Below are positions 39,901 through 54,900 of a DNA stretch of 64,000 bases, in pieces (positions within the stretch are counted from its first letter, which is position 1; the number at the start of each line of letters is the position of its first letter). The stretch is taken from positions 5,010,368 to 5,074,367 of the forward strand of contig NC_059481.1 in assembly GCF_018139145.2 (NCBI RefSeq). Reading direction: 5' to 3'. The translations under genes and the position numbers were made by a program. Origin of the DNA: Gymnogyps californianus. Lineage: Eukaryota; Chordata; Aves; Accipitriformes; Cathartidae. The notes beneath the pieces were generated by a model. It saw nothing but the letters and a program-made list of their open reading frames with translations, searched no databases and was not told where the DNA came from.

Positions 39901-42900
39901 TTGCAAGCCATCTCTAGATTTGGGATAAAAACTAACATACATTCTTCCCTCTTTATACATACATGCACACACAGTACTTGCTAATAATCTGGCAGCCTAT
40001 CAGATAATGGGCTGGAAGGCAGGATACTTTCAAGAATAATAAAGTTACTGTCATCCACAGTCATGAACCACTTTGCCAGATATACTGCTTGTATTTAAAT
40101 ATGGTTCAAGCTTTAACAGCTAGAAGTGTTGACAGAAATTCTGGCTTTAACAACAACACTCTGCTGGGGAAAAAAGTAATTTCAGTTGTGAAAAATCTTG
40201 TATTCATCTATTACAAGTTTTGGGCTTCTCTGCACAGCACTTAGCTAACAGCATATTCTGGAAGTGATTTGGAAAAGGCAATGTCAAAAGAAAGCACATC
40301 TGAACATGTGTGATCCGTCAAAAGTTGAAATTTCACATAAGGCCACATTAAATGTCTAACAAGTCTAGCTCCTATAAACCGTATGTTTAACAATAAATCA
40401 AATAGACTTTTCACATACACATGGCTGACACTGCCATCCTCAGAGTTCCAAGACAATACTTGAGTGGCTCATTACAGCTTATAATGTCACAAACATACTT
40501 CTATTCCTTCACTGCAAGGAAGGATTTAATATTCCTTTTCAAGAGTATGGCCAGCTCTACAGTTCTGCTTTTTGCTATATTCAGTTACTCTTCCATCAGA
40601 ACCATAGCCCGACCTACTAGTACCAAAATCTTACCTTTACCTACACCAAAGATCTGATTGGTTTGTCTGAAGTGGTTTGGTGAAATAAGCCAGCTCTGTT
40701 CATGACCCAGTGTACAATTAAATCGACAGGAGTCAAATTTACTGGAAACCATGGACCTAGCAGACACAAGCAACTAAAACCTTGTAAATCCTACATGTTT
40801 GCATGAAGATCAAAAATCTAATACAACATTTTCAGCTCTGCATCATTACTCCCCATACCCAGCATTTTACTGAATTACAGCCTGAGTTCCTTTGTTCAAG
40901 GGTCAAGCTACCACAAACTGGTACCACTGCTGGTTGCCTTAACCAACAATTTTGCAACAAATACCTGCTCTTCAATCCTCGAATGAAGCCAGGAGCCTGC
41001 TGAATTGCCTGGGGATAGTAATTCCTTCTATTGAAATACCCCGTAGAAAATAATTCTTTAACAGCAATAACTATGCTATTTCATTTAAAAAAGCTGCCAC
41101 AGCTAAAATGTATCACTCAAAGAGCATTTCCTCCTGTTGTATATACTCACTTCTTAGGTGAAACAGATTCTTCCAACATGGTTGATTCCTCGTCACCTTC
41201 AAGCCCAAATCTATCTTTACTTTGTTTCTGGAGGGGTGGGGGGGAGGGAAAAAAAAGTTAAACACCATGTGTTGCTTTTTGCTTTGTCTCCATCATTTCC
41301 TTGCCATCTATCAGAAATCTAGTCAAATAATCTGCAGAGTCTTGTCTGGTGCTGAACACCATGCTTTTTGGCAATGTGTGACAATATAACCTCTACCTCA
41401 GAAGAGGTGCCCTTCAGCATCTAACAAAGCAGGTTCTAAGCCCTGGTAGATTAAGTGCATAAAGGAAAAAAGCCTATTGGTGCCTTTTTGAACAAAGGTA
41501 TAAAGAAAGTGCTGAGATACTGTCTTTTCTCACAGAAAAAAATGTTCCGAGGACCGAGTGATATGCAACAACAGCAAATCCTGGTACAGATAGGACATGT
41601 ACCATCCCCTTTCCCATTGTCTCCTAACTCAGGAACGTCAGACTGACTCAGGTAACTAGAACTCAGCTACAAGTTATATTTAGCATCCTGAAATGTTACT
41701 ATATGGTACTACCTACCACTAGGAAATACATATCCATAGTAAAGATGATAAATTTAATACTGTATCCAAGTTATTTTACCATAGTTACTTCAAACTTCTG
41801 GACAGTCTGCACATCTGACTTTTTGAGGCCGTTTTTTATAGTGGTATAAGGGAGGTAAACATACACACGGGGAGTAAGTCTAAACCACTAGAAACAACAG
41901 GAAACTACCATAAGTCATAAAAGTAGTGCCTTGTAAAAACAGTCTATTTCTACTTGTGACCTAGTGCAAAGATATTGTCTGCCTTCCACCTTGTTATGTG
42001 ATTTGTAGTCTGAAAATATATATGTATATAAATAGAGGAACATCCACTATAATCTTGGGTACATTTAATGGGAACTCCTCATGCACATACATACACCCCG
42101 CCCCCCCAGCTTTCTCCAAAGAAGTTCTTACTATCATAGTTTGAGTTTATACATGAACTGAAACTGCCTATTTCTAGTCAAGATTGTGCCTTACTTCCAT
42201 AGTAATGTGAAGTTAAAAAAATATATCTAGATTTAAAAAATGGTAAAAGTTACTCAAGTTCAGGGTTCCCTGTCAACTGATTAATGACCTATCACTAAAA
42301 TTGCAGAACAAGAGGGGTTGGGGGGTGGGGAGTGTTGCACCAATAATACTTCAACAGAAAAAAATGCGCCGCCAATCCACACCAGAGCAAATGAGTTGGA
42401 ACAATCCAAAACACACTAAGAATTAACATTATACAACTGAGAGACATAAACCATACTTTGAGGGATGCATCACACAGAACTTCAGCTCAACAATTGGAAA
42501 CTGCATGCTTCTCACGCATCATGAAGCATCAAGGGTGTTTATTACTTAACCTGTTCCTAATTCATTCATTTTAAAACTGGCCATGTCAGCAGATTGTAAA
42601 GAAGAAATCAAAGGACTGGAAGGGAGTGGAAATACGCACATCTGTATTCTATCAAGACAGAAAGGCTGCTTTCATTTGGCATTAGAGCACGAAGCTACTT
42701 TTGAAGTTTAAGAGCTAGAATCAAGTTTTAAACAATCTATAGAAACCTGCAGTTTATCTAACATTCATTAAATCTGAGACTGGCAGTCTCAGAGAAAAAG
42801 GCATGTACTGTGATGAATTCTGGCAATGCTCCTCAACCTCTGATTTCATAACACTTGATGTTAACATCCTACACTGTTCGCATGAACAAAGGCAATAAAT

Positions 42901-45900
42901 TCTCCCGAGCTGCTTAGCTTTCTGTCATTTCTTTACTATTAAAATCTATTACAGCAAATAATGATGTAGCTTGGTTGAACCTTAATAAAGTAAAAATTTG
43001 TCAAGGAGCAACCAGTGCTATTTGAAACACCTCACTTTTCTATACAACATGCTTAGAGTATGACCGTTCAGCTCCAAGTTTGTTGGCAAAACTGGTATTT
43101 TTTGCTGTTGCGCTTATTCACTTGTGAATATTTTGAATGCTGGAGATGCGTATCAGCCTCTCCTCTCTCCTGCCAGGCACACTCCATAAAACCAAGTTTC
43201 AAAACAGTCTGGCCTCTTTACAAACACTGATTTTATCCCTCTCTCTGCACAACTGAGATGTAATTCTTTGCTTTACTGATCACAATATTTTTAAAGCAAT
43301 ATATAATGATTTTTTTTTTTTTTTTTAAGTTTTGCCAAAAAACTTCCTCAGCTTTTATGCATTATATACAAGAGCTGCTGGACAACTATTGTGTAGTCCT
43401 TAATGTATTTTCAAATGCTGCTTCCCGGGGATCATTTCTTCCCACCTGATTCACCACTTTGGTCCATAGCTTAAAATCCATAGTTGAAGCTTTGGACTCT
43501 TCTCTGGATATACACTCATAGTCAGCAGTTCACCTTCCAGACAGAAAAACAAAGCCCAAGCGTGCTGTACTGAGCCTGACCCATGCTACCGCTATAGTTA
43601 ACAGCCTTGATATTTTCCAGAATCACTCACTTATGTTAAATGGAAAGAGCTTGTATTACTTAAAGGTAAAAATAAATAAGATCAAAACATAAGATACAAC
43701 ACTGACTTCATGAGAGAAAGAGAACTGCAGCTTGCACACATTTGAGCTTTTGCACTGCTGTACAGTGATTTTTACTGCATTTTTACTACATGTCATCTTA
43801 ATACTATACCTTCTTTAGGATGATATCAATGTAACCTGCAATTAATTGAGAGATCTGTTCTCCTTCAGTGGTCTGTACTGAGTAATAGCTTTCCTGATAT
43901 TCACCAAAATCCTGAGGAAAAGAGGAAAAAAAACCCAAACCTCTTTGAAGTGGAAAGTAAATAAATGAAGAAACAGTACCAAATATGAGAGTGAGAATTC
44001 AAATTTTCAAATTGTTTGTATAGACATTTTATTATATCCAACAGTACATGAAACTGATCCAAGATTCTAAACCAGTCTATATGGGGGGGTGAGGGAGGAG
44101 AGGGGAAGGATGCTTTTTACTGCAGCTTAATCACAGATGTTTCATAAATTGAAATGCCAGAGGACCAAGAGATACTTAGCCTGACTTTATCAGACTCAGT
44201 CACTGAAGGAGGGAGAAAAGTCTTTAGAATTTTATTCTAAAGCATAATCACCCATGCAATTGGAAATTAGATGCACATGATTAAAGTGAATATAATTTTC
44301 CAGCCACTGCCTCTTAGCTCTACCACTTTAAACAACCTTTTCATATCCGAAACACTCTTGTTGCAGTGGTCTCTAAGGGACCAAATAATTAACAAAACAT
44401 CACACTCATGAAAGTTCTTTAAATCCATAATTATCAAATGTATTAATGAACCATCTAGCTTCGTTTATGTTCATATCTTGCAAGTCACAAAGTGCATTAT
44501 GAATGGCAAGCACCATAAGCATTTAAGCAGGTGTGAATAATGATGTTCTCTTAACTGTTGTAGTGGTTAGGCACAGAACAGATCTAAACAGTGTTTTTTG
44601 AAAAGATTTAAACAGTACTGCCGGGGAACTGGTCCATCTAGAGACATCGAAACATGGATTGACCCTAGACACCAATATGGGCCAGTTTATTAATTTAGGC
44701 CTCAGTGACTCTATATAATGCTAGAAAACTACGGATAGAACAAGTTACATGAAAAAAACTGTTCTAAGTCCATCTTCCTTTCTCCTTGCCACATAGTTCC
44801 CTCTTCCTCTGAATATATACAAAAAGATTACCAGAGTGAAGCTTTTAGGTGAGGCAGCCCAGCGTTTCACAGTTGTCAGCGGCCATTCCTGCAACACTTC
44901 CTTGGTCTTCTCATCCACACGCATCACTGAGTCTTTGGTGACACCCAGCAAACGAGGAACCAGCTTGTTTTTGCCTTTCATTTTTTCCTATAACAAGGTG
45001 TGAAAGATTGTTTTTCATTCAAATGGAGCTTGCCACAGGAGAAAGGAAAAGCATGATGGAATATACTGACAAAGGGAAGCAACTGGCATGCAGACGAGGA
45101 CAATTCAAAACTCCAGGCTCAGTTTGTCTGGTCACAGACAGTGATTTTCAAGCAATGCATTAACATTAAGAAGCTCTGGTCTTTACTGGATCTTTACTAT
45201 GCAGTTCAAAAGACACTCCCTCTTCTCCCTCCTCCAGGAAACAGAAGCATTTTAGGGATTGTGGTAACAAATCTGGAAGTTACTTGAAAAAAAAAAAAAA
45301 TGATGGCAGTCCTTCTAGACACAAGACTTCCTCTGTAAAACCATATTAGAGAAGCTGAATGGGAAACTGGTATCAGGAGGACTGAGAAGTTATGTTGCCC
45401 TCACCATTTCTCTACGAAAATTCTGCAGAGATAAAGAAAAGGAAGGCCCACTGGGGCTGACAATTAGGCAAGATCAGCCATAATGTGTCCCATATTTTGG
45501 ATTTGAAATCTTACTTATTTTCAATCCATGAGAACATCCTAACCCATGCAAATATCACAAGGAAGAGGGCAGGGTCAATCTGCATGCTGCCAGCCGATGT
45601 CTCCTTATTTGTTGAACATTCTGCCTCTTTAGTTTTCTAAGGTTGCAGAGCATAGGCCCAAGCCAACAATTTGCTACATAAAATCCATCATAAAATAGAC
45701 ATGAATCCACATGTCCCATTCCCCCAAATTTATGTAGGCTGCAAAGAATCAATTCCTATTTACATAGTAGGTCGTTTGATAGACTTTTTAAAAGACCAAT
45801 TATTCCTTCCAACAAAAGTTTCATGACATGCTTACTTGATTCAGTTACTGTTTGCTTTAAGCTATGACAAAAGAAAGCAAGATATTAATGAAAAATACAA

Positions 45901-48900
45901 AGATATTTTTATCTTTCACCATACAGGTCAGCTACATTGTGTTAACAAATCCCCACCAAATTAGCAGCTTGTTCTAAACATGCATGCTTGTTAGTTTCAA
46001 TATTTTAGTTACTGAAAACTACACATCATAACTTTAGTATAGTTTCTAATACACAACTTAGCCCAACAGCTCTGTTAGAGAGTTGAGACTCCTTTCACCA
46101 TTAATGATGCCCAACAAGACATTTTCGCTTAAAGGAAACAAGGCAACAAGGTCATTCTTTCAAAGCGTACCGTATTAATAGTACTATCCTCTGCACATTT
46201 TTCATTGTATTTTCTGCTTCACTAGAGTTTGTGGATGACTAAGTACTTTAGGAAAAGGCAACCTATCAATATTCAGCTACCTACAAAGATTCTGTACTGT
46301 AACTGTGGGAACCTAAGAACGAAAACATTTGCCTAAGTTTAGCCTCCTTTCCATTTTATGTCAGCGGTTACTGAATACTCGGGCACTAATGCTTCAGCCC
46401 CATTTTCACAGCAGAACGTCCACCTTAGTACCAAATTGTTTCAACAGCCTTAAGACCATGACCTGTTTTACTGCAAGGATTAAGAGAAATTAATCATGCA
46501 GCTGATGAAGTTTTTCTTCAGATGCAGTTTTGCAGCAATTCATATTATCATTAAACTTCTAAACAGGAACAACTTATGAGTTCCTGTGAATGTTTTCCTG
46601 AAGACGTTACTTTGTTGGTAATCAAAAGAAAAAAGAAGAAATGTCAGTTTAAAGAAATTAAATCATGACAGACTCAACTTTCTTTCTGGAAGCAGTATGA
46701 CAAGGATCTAAAATGAAACTATAATTCTGTCCCACATAGTAATCTACACTTTTTTCCAAATGCTGCTTTCATACAGAAGGCTGAAAGAACATCTTTGACC
46801 TTTGCTTAGTGCACAATCTGAGCTAATATATAACCAACCATACGATATGGTCACAGCAAGACCTACATTACCTTAACAAGAAAAAAAGACACTCCGTAGG
46901 TCCGCAGGGAACGGGCTAGCTTCACATACTTCACTTTGGCTTCTATTTCAGTCATCTCACCACAGTTTTTGTGCTCCTGTAATGAGAGTTCAGTATCACT
47001 TAGGTAGAAACAATGCTTTCTGGAAACAAACAAAAAAGGGTATAGCTTTGATCTGTTTAAGGATGCTTAGTTAATAATCATTACAATTAGAATATTTGAA
47101 AAAATACTGAAATTGAAAAATAGAAATGTTAGCAAGACTGTACCCCATAATTCCTCACATCAGAGAACATAAACAACCTGTGCAAATGGAACACTCCTCT
47201 TTGACCATCATCCATTCTATCTGTGCCTCAGATCAAGCACATTTAAACCACTTCTGAAAGTTTAAAATTCTAGATATTGCTGCTATTTGACACCATTAGG
47301 TTTCATACAATTAACGCCTCTTTACTCAGCTTTTTAAAATAATTTAAAAGTCCCAGCACCCATTTTTTTTTCCAGGAACAGACTATTTATTCCTGCTTTG
47401 TGCCCAAAACTTCTGATTCACGAGAGCCTCACATCTTGTAATTGACCATTTTTCATCTCTTGTAGGTACTTCCAATGGGCTTTTTTTACCAGTTGCGCCG
47501 TTATCCACAATTTTTTTTGATCACATGAAAAGAATTCTACAGGTGAGGAAGAAGCAATGATTTTTCTAAATAGTTCATCCTGAAATACTCATCTAGGTGT
47601 GTCTTGTAACTCAATTTCTATTCATTATTTAAACAATTTACTCATTAGTAAACTTTATTACCTGTAAGTAATGACAATTACCAATATTACATATTTAAAT
47701 TTCATCTCAGCATCTGCTCTCCTACCCCAGACCATTCTGCTGAAAATACTATCCCAATGTCCTGCTATTTAAATACTGTTTGTGGGATTCCCTATCACAC
47801 CCCATCTTCCCTTCGCATTCTTCTGAACTGCGGGTTGCCACCTTTTTCGTGCTGACTGATGGCAGCAGAGCAGAACACTTTCCTACTCCAGTTTAAGTTA
47901 CCATCTTGACAATGTTCCATGGAGGAGCACTGGAAGGAGCAACTGCAACTCCAAAAACCCTTTTGCATCCCAAGAACACAGACTGATCGTATCTGTCAAG
48001 TTCAGCACAGAGAACACAACCAGGATCCCGAAAGAGCAAGGAGACCAAATGCAGTCATTGCAGAGGGAATATTTGGTGAAAATCACCTGCCAAACTCAAG
48101 AATTTTATAACTCAGGGAAACTAGCTAATTTTTTTCAAAAAAGACAGCTTGCTTATTCTACTTTGCTGTTTTAACTGTGCCTAGCATCAGGGCCCTCACT
48201 GATGAACTTCGTGTCCATGCACTGAAGTATGTAATGACTGAAACTACTCATAGATTATATTTGACATGGGCAAAAATCATGCGCTATGAATAGCATGATA
48301 GCGATACTCAGAAGTGAATGAATCTATTTTTGCTTAAACTGCAACGTCACTGCCACCAGCTAAAGGTATACAAAAGTGTTAGACATCCTCATTTACAAGG
48401 AAGTACTACAAGCTCCAGGTAGAACAGACTTACTGAGCTACAGAATTCCTAGACTGGGAATGTAACAGACATGGGAAAGTATGTGACCTGTTCCTGCTCT
48501 TCAACTTGTCTCCCAAGTTGAGATCACAGATCACTGGTATGTCCTTCCAGAAACTGTATGACTTGATTTCAGCTGTTGACCTCAGAATTTTTCAACTTAC
48601 ATTGTATTGCCAAACTTATATTTCAGTAAGCACAGATATTTAGTGCATCTACAGTACTCAAACTCTGAGACCACTTCCAACAGTATCAGTACATTTTATA
48701 CTCAACTGCTTCAGTCTTTTACAACTGTGTGATTCCCAGACACACCACTGAACTCAAGCATTAGCGAGCAGAACTCCATATTACTTGAAGCTCATGCTTG
48801 AATAATGAAGGCATGAAATTAAAACTGGTTTTCCTAAATGTCCTTCTATTTTAGCACAAATACACTTCCTTACATTGCAATGCAACTGAGAAAAAGGTCT

Positions 48901-51900
48901 TAATACTGAATATTCACTCTCTCCCCTTCAACAAAGTACACTGAGTAATCATCAGTGAAGAAAAAAGGATGAGGACATTAAATCTGCTGAAGAAAGAAAA
49001 GAAAAGCTGTCAGATTCTTTACACTTGATTTTCTGATAGTTATATAATTGAAGTATATACAGAATATACACCTGTGAAAGCTCGTCTTTTTCTTATAAGA
49101 GAAGTGAAACTATAGTAGGTTTTTCAGCCTCACAATTACCTGAAATATTCTCTTTTCAGCCCCTCTTTGTTTGGTATATTCTTTAGGCAGAAATTCTTTT
49201 AGGCTAGGAAAAAAAAAAAAAATCCATAGTTAATGGTGCCTTCTCGAGGAGGGATGATTTCCATGCTCCTTTATTGGCATTAAGTCCCCCAAGCTTCCTA
49301 AAATGGGCATAAAATACCTATACAATGAAACAAAGCTCTGGCTAAGTAGGGTGAGAGCAAGAGGATACCTTACATAATAAAAAAAAACATTTTAGTTACA
49401 TCCCCATGTAATTCCTCTTCAAGTTTTGAAAAGTCATCAGAAGTAAGTAATAACTGGGACACTTTCCATTCTTGAACTATATGATGTCTCTCAGCAGCTC
49501 AGAGGGGTTCACATCTAAATCCAAATACACTCATTGTAATCTGGGGGAAGAAGGGCACATCAAAGCCTGAGCCAGCTCTGTGTCTGAGTTCAGACACTGC
49601 TATTACTTTCCAGTAGCACTTTGATTTACTGACGTGCAGGACCAAGTTCTTCCTCTGTGTCTTCCAAGAAATGTTAGAAGACTAATATTTTACTGAAAAA
49701 CTGCAAAGCCATTTAAGTGGACACTTAACACCAGTCACTATTTCAAAAACAAAGTCATAAATAACCAGTCGTAATTTCTGTAGCACTCTGATACTAAGGG
49801 TCTCAGAATACAAAGCAAACTAAGCAAGTTCAGCCTCCATGACAGAGTTTAGTCAGAAAGAATCTTTAAACACCTCATCTGTACTTCCTTGCTGTATAAT
49901 AAAATAAACCCTTTATCTCAGCCAAACATCACCCCAACTTGAAGACATATCAACATCATGCTTTAACAAACATCAGTTCTTTTCTGGATTGCACCTTCCC
50001 ACCTGGAACACTTTACTCTGACGAAACTATGTCATATATACTATGTCAGTAGTTCATTTTCAGCCTGAAGAAACTTCCACAGTTCAAAAAATTGTTTTCT
50101 AAGGATCCCCCCTGCTTTGGACTATTAAGAATCACAGGAAAAGTATGACTGGAAAATCTCGTTCTCATTTTGATTTATTCAGTAAGCAAGCACACTATTA
50201 ACACAGAAAGCTAGAACTACCTACTATCATAGAAAGTTACAAGTTTTGAGAAGGATGGATTTTTTTAAACAAGATTGGCAAAAAATTCGCTTGACTGTTC
50301 GGGGGGGGGGTTGTTTTGTTTTTTGGGGGGATGGGTATTTGTGGGGGTTTTTTGTCTGTTTTAGTGTGCTTTTTTTGTTTTTAAACACAAAAGCTTGCCA
50401 TTGCAGACAACGAACAAAGTAACTCAAAAGACTAAATCAGGATTTCGTGCTTTCTTCAAAAATACTATTCAGTAGTGAGATCATTCATTTTGTTCTTTCC
50501 ATAAAGCTCTAGCAATATAAATCAAAGAACAACTGTCCTTGCTAATCTTTCTTCCAATGCTCCAGTAGTTACATCTCACTAATACATGATAATGAAATCT
50601 CTTCTCAGGACTTATTTAGACAGACACTTCTTGGAGCAGGGAAGGCTGGAGAGCCAAATTAATTTTGTAGATAAGGACTGAATACAGCTTATTATCCTAA
50701 AAAGCTGGATATTTATTCTTTATTCTGAAAGAACTGGTGCTTTTATGCAGAATTTCATAGGTTCAAACCAGTTTCATTAAATTCACTTCCAAGGCAAATG
50801 AAAAAAAAAAGCAACCAAACCTAACTTAGACCCAGTTTAATTCTGGAAATGGATTTATATAGAAAAATGATATTTATCAATGCACTTCCAATTCTCATCT
50901 TTTATTAACTAAAGTTAATTTTCTCAGCTATCCGTATGTAGATAAACTATCAAGATCATTACATTTTTAAGCATGTCTACTTACTTTGTTAACTAATATA
51001 TACACTTTAAGAAGATCTTGCTGAGCAAACATTATTTGGAGCTTCTTAAGCAGCAAGAGTTAAGACGACAACTTTGCGCTCTGTCCACTAAGCACCAATT
51101 TGTATACTCTTGCACATGTAGGTGGCAGTTAGGTCGGATGCTTTTTCCTTGTATCACCTTCTATTATTTTTCAATCAATAGACAAGTAATCACCTCAACT
51201 GAAAGGGTGAAATGCTAGCTGTAAACAGACTGAAATTATTTTAATGCTACCTATAATCAAGAAATTTTCTTTATGATGCAACAAACAATAGTTTCACTTT
51301 ATTTAGCAGCTTGTTTAATGGAGTTAGCAAAAACACCTGGAATATATTATCATTTAGCCTTCTTTAATCTCTTTAATTACACATTATTACAATGGACAAT
51401 GAACTCAGTTAAAATAACATCTAATAGCAAACAATGTTTATTTAACTTCATTTACTGTGAGTTTGTTCCTACAGTTCTTAAAAAATTATACGCGAGTGCC
51501 AACATATTGATTGTTTTTCATTAGCATAAAGGTATATCCAGCATTCTAGAAAAAGACAGTTTAAGACAGTAAAACAGGCTAGATTAAAGAATTGAGCTTA
51601 TTGGTCACCAAGCATGCTTGGAAATAAAAAGCAGAGGTGGGAGTTCTAGGTGCTCCTTTCCTATCTGCATATGAATAGTATGAGTTCTTCATTAGATATT
51701 CTCTCAGCAAATTTGAACACAGTGTACCTCTGTAGGTGCAAAGCAAAACTTTAGCTGCATGAAGAAGAACTACTTGCAATTTGATAGGTTAAGAGCTTTC
51801 ACAATTTAGTTTGGCATGAGCTTCAAGGAAATTCCAACAACCAATACTGAAGTGTTAACAAGATACAGGCAATAATCTTCACCTGTGCCAAGAATAATTT

Positions 51901-54900
51901 ATCAATGACAAAAAAGGATACAAAAGATTTCTCTATATAAACATATTGCAGACATGGCAAACTAAACTAAGCTCTTTCAAAACAGTGCTATGAAATACTA
52001 ATACTATTCTGTTACATGCTGTTTTCGCTATGAGCTGACAGATTCTTCTTAAGGGAATCCGTAGCATGTTCAGGTTTCAGTGGTGAGTGAATGGACAACT
52101 CTCAAATGTATTTCACATATTGAGCTACAGCATACAGTTTACATAAACTATAACTACTTTCATACTTGAAAAGAATCAATGCTCATCCACCAAAGAGTAG
52201 GAAATAGTTGAATGAAACTTTTAAAAAGTTCAATCTTTTTCAAGGAAAAAAAAAAAAACCCTAAAAAGTTTTTTTCTGAAAGAACAAGATGCATTTTCGG
52301 GGGGGGCAATCAGCATTTATCTACACTATTTATATATATTGTTCATAAGTCAGGAGCACTTGGCTTGTTTAGACTCACAAAACAAAAGCATGAGGTTTCA
52401 GAAAAAGGCTGTCATGAAGGCTATGTACAGCCAAATGCATACAACACTAAATCATAAACACGTACACTTGAAATTAGAAGGCAATGGCTAGGAACTCTAG
52501 AATTAGGGTTCTGGAGCAGGCTCCTCTACAGAGGACAAAAAGAGAATTACTTCTAAATGAGCTAGCCTTTATTTTATGAAACTGCAAGTGATTTCACTTA
52601 GTGACCTGCAAGGCTTGATCCTAATACAGTCAAAGCCCATTTAAAGAAAACAAAACAATAGTAGAGAAAATTCCCTGCAGAAAATAACAGGGTTCTAAAT
52701 TTTGGAATTCTGGTTCTAAATGATTTCCACTGCAGTAATGTTCTCTTTCTAACATACAGTTCAGTTATTTATACCTGTCATTTCTATTAGGATAAAAAAG
52801 AGATAATGCACTTCATATGTGTGATGACTTTATTCCGTGATGGACTTCAAACTATCTAGCACTGCATACAAAGTAGAAATATCATGCAGCCAGCAGTTTC
52901 AGTCCACTATAAAACACAGTTACTATATGGGAGCTTAAAAAAGAAAAAAGAAAAAAATCTTTACACTGAAAAGACCAAGTAGAACACCTAGAAAAACCTA
53001 GAAAAATTTAAGCAACTGAACTCTGCACAGCAGTTTCCAAAAACTGCTGGTTAAGTTTGTGGGGAATTATTGCTTTAAGAATTCAGAACAACTATTGCTG
53101 GGAACAACTCTTGAAATCATTACCATGACACAACATTAGCTTGTCATGAGGTAATACCCTAACGGTTTGCTGCAGGAATACTCTTGAGTGAGTGGAGGGA
53201 GAAGTGAGGAATAAGTAGACAATGGACAAATCCCAGAGGAAGATTGTGGCATAACTGGTCACAATTCTAGGGAATAAGAAACAGGAGTATACTGAAGCTA
53301 TTACACCGGGTCCCCATAATTCTTAGAGACATCAGTAGTTCTATTAAGAAAGGTTCATGGGCCAATCAGTAGCAGACAAACAGATAGTACAAAGAAAACC
53401 TGATTATTATTTTGAACTGAAGGATGTTTGTTCACATGGTTTGTTTGCATAACTGAACTGCTACTTCAGGAAAATCTTTCAAAAGTGAAGTGTTTCAAAC
53501 AATCAGTGTTGCAGCACTGCATGTTCCAAAGCAAGCCACCATTTTAAAGTGATTCCCTGAGATACAGTAAACCCCAGACTCAGGCTCACAAAGGAAGTCA
53601 GCACTGAGTGCTCTGCCAGTGGAACAGGGCAGAAATCAAATATGCTCCCATTGTTTTGTGCATCGCATTAAGGTATCTATGAGCCTCATATGTAGGCAAG
53701 GCTTGATGGACTGTGCAATAAATAGCTTTCTTTTACCTTCCTACATTCCTTTCCTCAGACTCCAACCCTCGGTTAATTCTACTGCAGGCAAACCCATCAG
53801 AAAATCAAAATCGGTAGAAAAATGGGATATCTAAATTTCAGTCAAACTAAACTTGCCCTGCTGACAGCAGCAAAGTAAGTATCACAATAAAGGTTAAAGG
53901 ATGGACCACTTGTAAGCAGGACTCTTGTCCACGTCTGAAACAAAGAGCACAATTCTAGATCTCCATTCATACAACGCCATGAGAGGGTGAATCTGAACAA
54001 CTGATCAATGCCACTAAAAAGTTTGGAAAATTTAACCTCTACATACAGCAATATTAACTTTATTCAAATGACAAAGCATCTTTCCATTCATGTACTTTCC
54101 TAGCAAATCAAACATCTGTGATATATACTGATGTACGCTTAATTCACACATGGCATTACTAAATGCAGGCAGAAGTAGACTTCTAAGAAAGAACAAAATC
54201 CCAGTTCTCCCACATTACCAGGTGGTTGGGGAATCCAGCTGCATACTTAACTGGCACTCTGCACAAGCTGGTGCCCTGTGCTGCCTAATAAGCCACTGCC
54301 AAAGGGCCCCTCATCAGTTGGCGTTGCCGATTTGTGCAATAAGGCTCCTTTCACAGGGAGATTGCTACAGAAAACACACTGAATCTGATTATGTCTGCTT
54401 GGAGTACTAAAATGCATTTAGTCTGTGACAACTCAACGTTAGTTACACTTGAGGCCACCCCAATTTAGAAGTTAGAAGTGTTTACTCTAAAAATCCAGGT
54501 TTGTGTTTGTGTTCTACATGAGGTCCAAACTGGATCTGTGCTTGAAAGCCTCCAAACTCGCAGGCCTTCTCAAAGGAAACAGGATGGGAACCATTCAGAA
54601 TGTCATCACGAGCCTATAGGAAGTAAGCAAAGACATGTCAGGGACACCCAAAATAACTATTACATCTCTGAAATTCCTTGAAAGCTTGAACACAGCCCAA
54701 GAATCCAGCAACACAATTTTCTGTCTGAATGTCTTTATTATTCCATTCTGGATGTGTTTACGACTAACGAAATAAACAAAGGGCTAGATTATTTTCTGGT
54801 GAATATCTACAGAGACTTATTGAAACCACGACTGTAAGAACTTTCATCAAAAAGAGGACTTGGCACCCATTTCCTGCCATACGTGTATATAAAATACAAC

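Larger units (their letters stand above)
39496..43809 (-). other. Introns 10-11 around c11
   Basis: Introns are 39496-41150 and 41228-43809. Intron 11 begins, next to c12, with the 26-bp A tract (T tract in the transcript) at 39498-39523. Intron 10 contains G-rich runs at 41230-41248 and 42314-42330 and short AT tracts near 42000. No gene seen. Confidence 0.7.
43912..49139 (-). other. Introns 7-9 around c8-c9
   Basis: Introns are 43912-44831, 44988-46871 and 46977-49139. A G-rich tract occurs at 44083-44105 (G7, G3, G4 with short spacers). No gene recognised. Confidence 0.7.
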
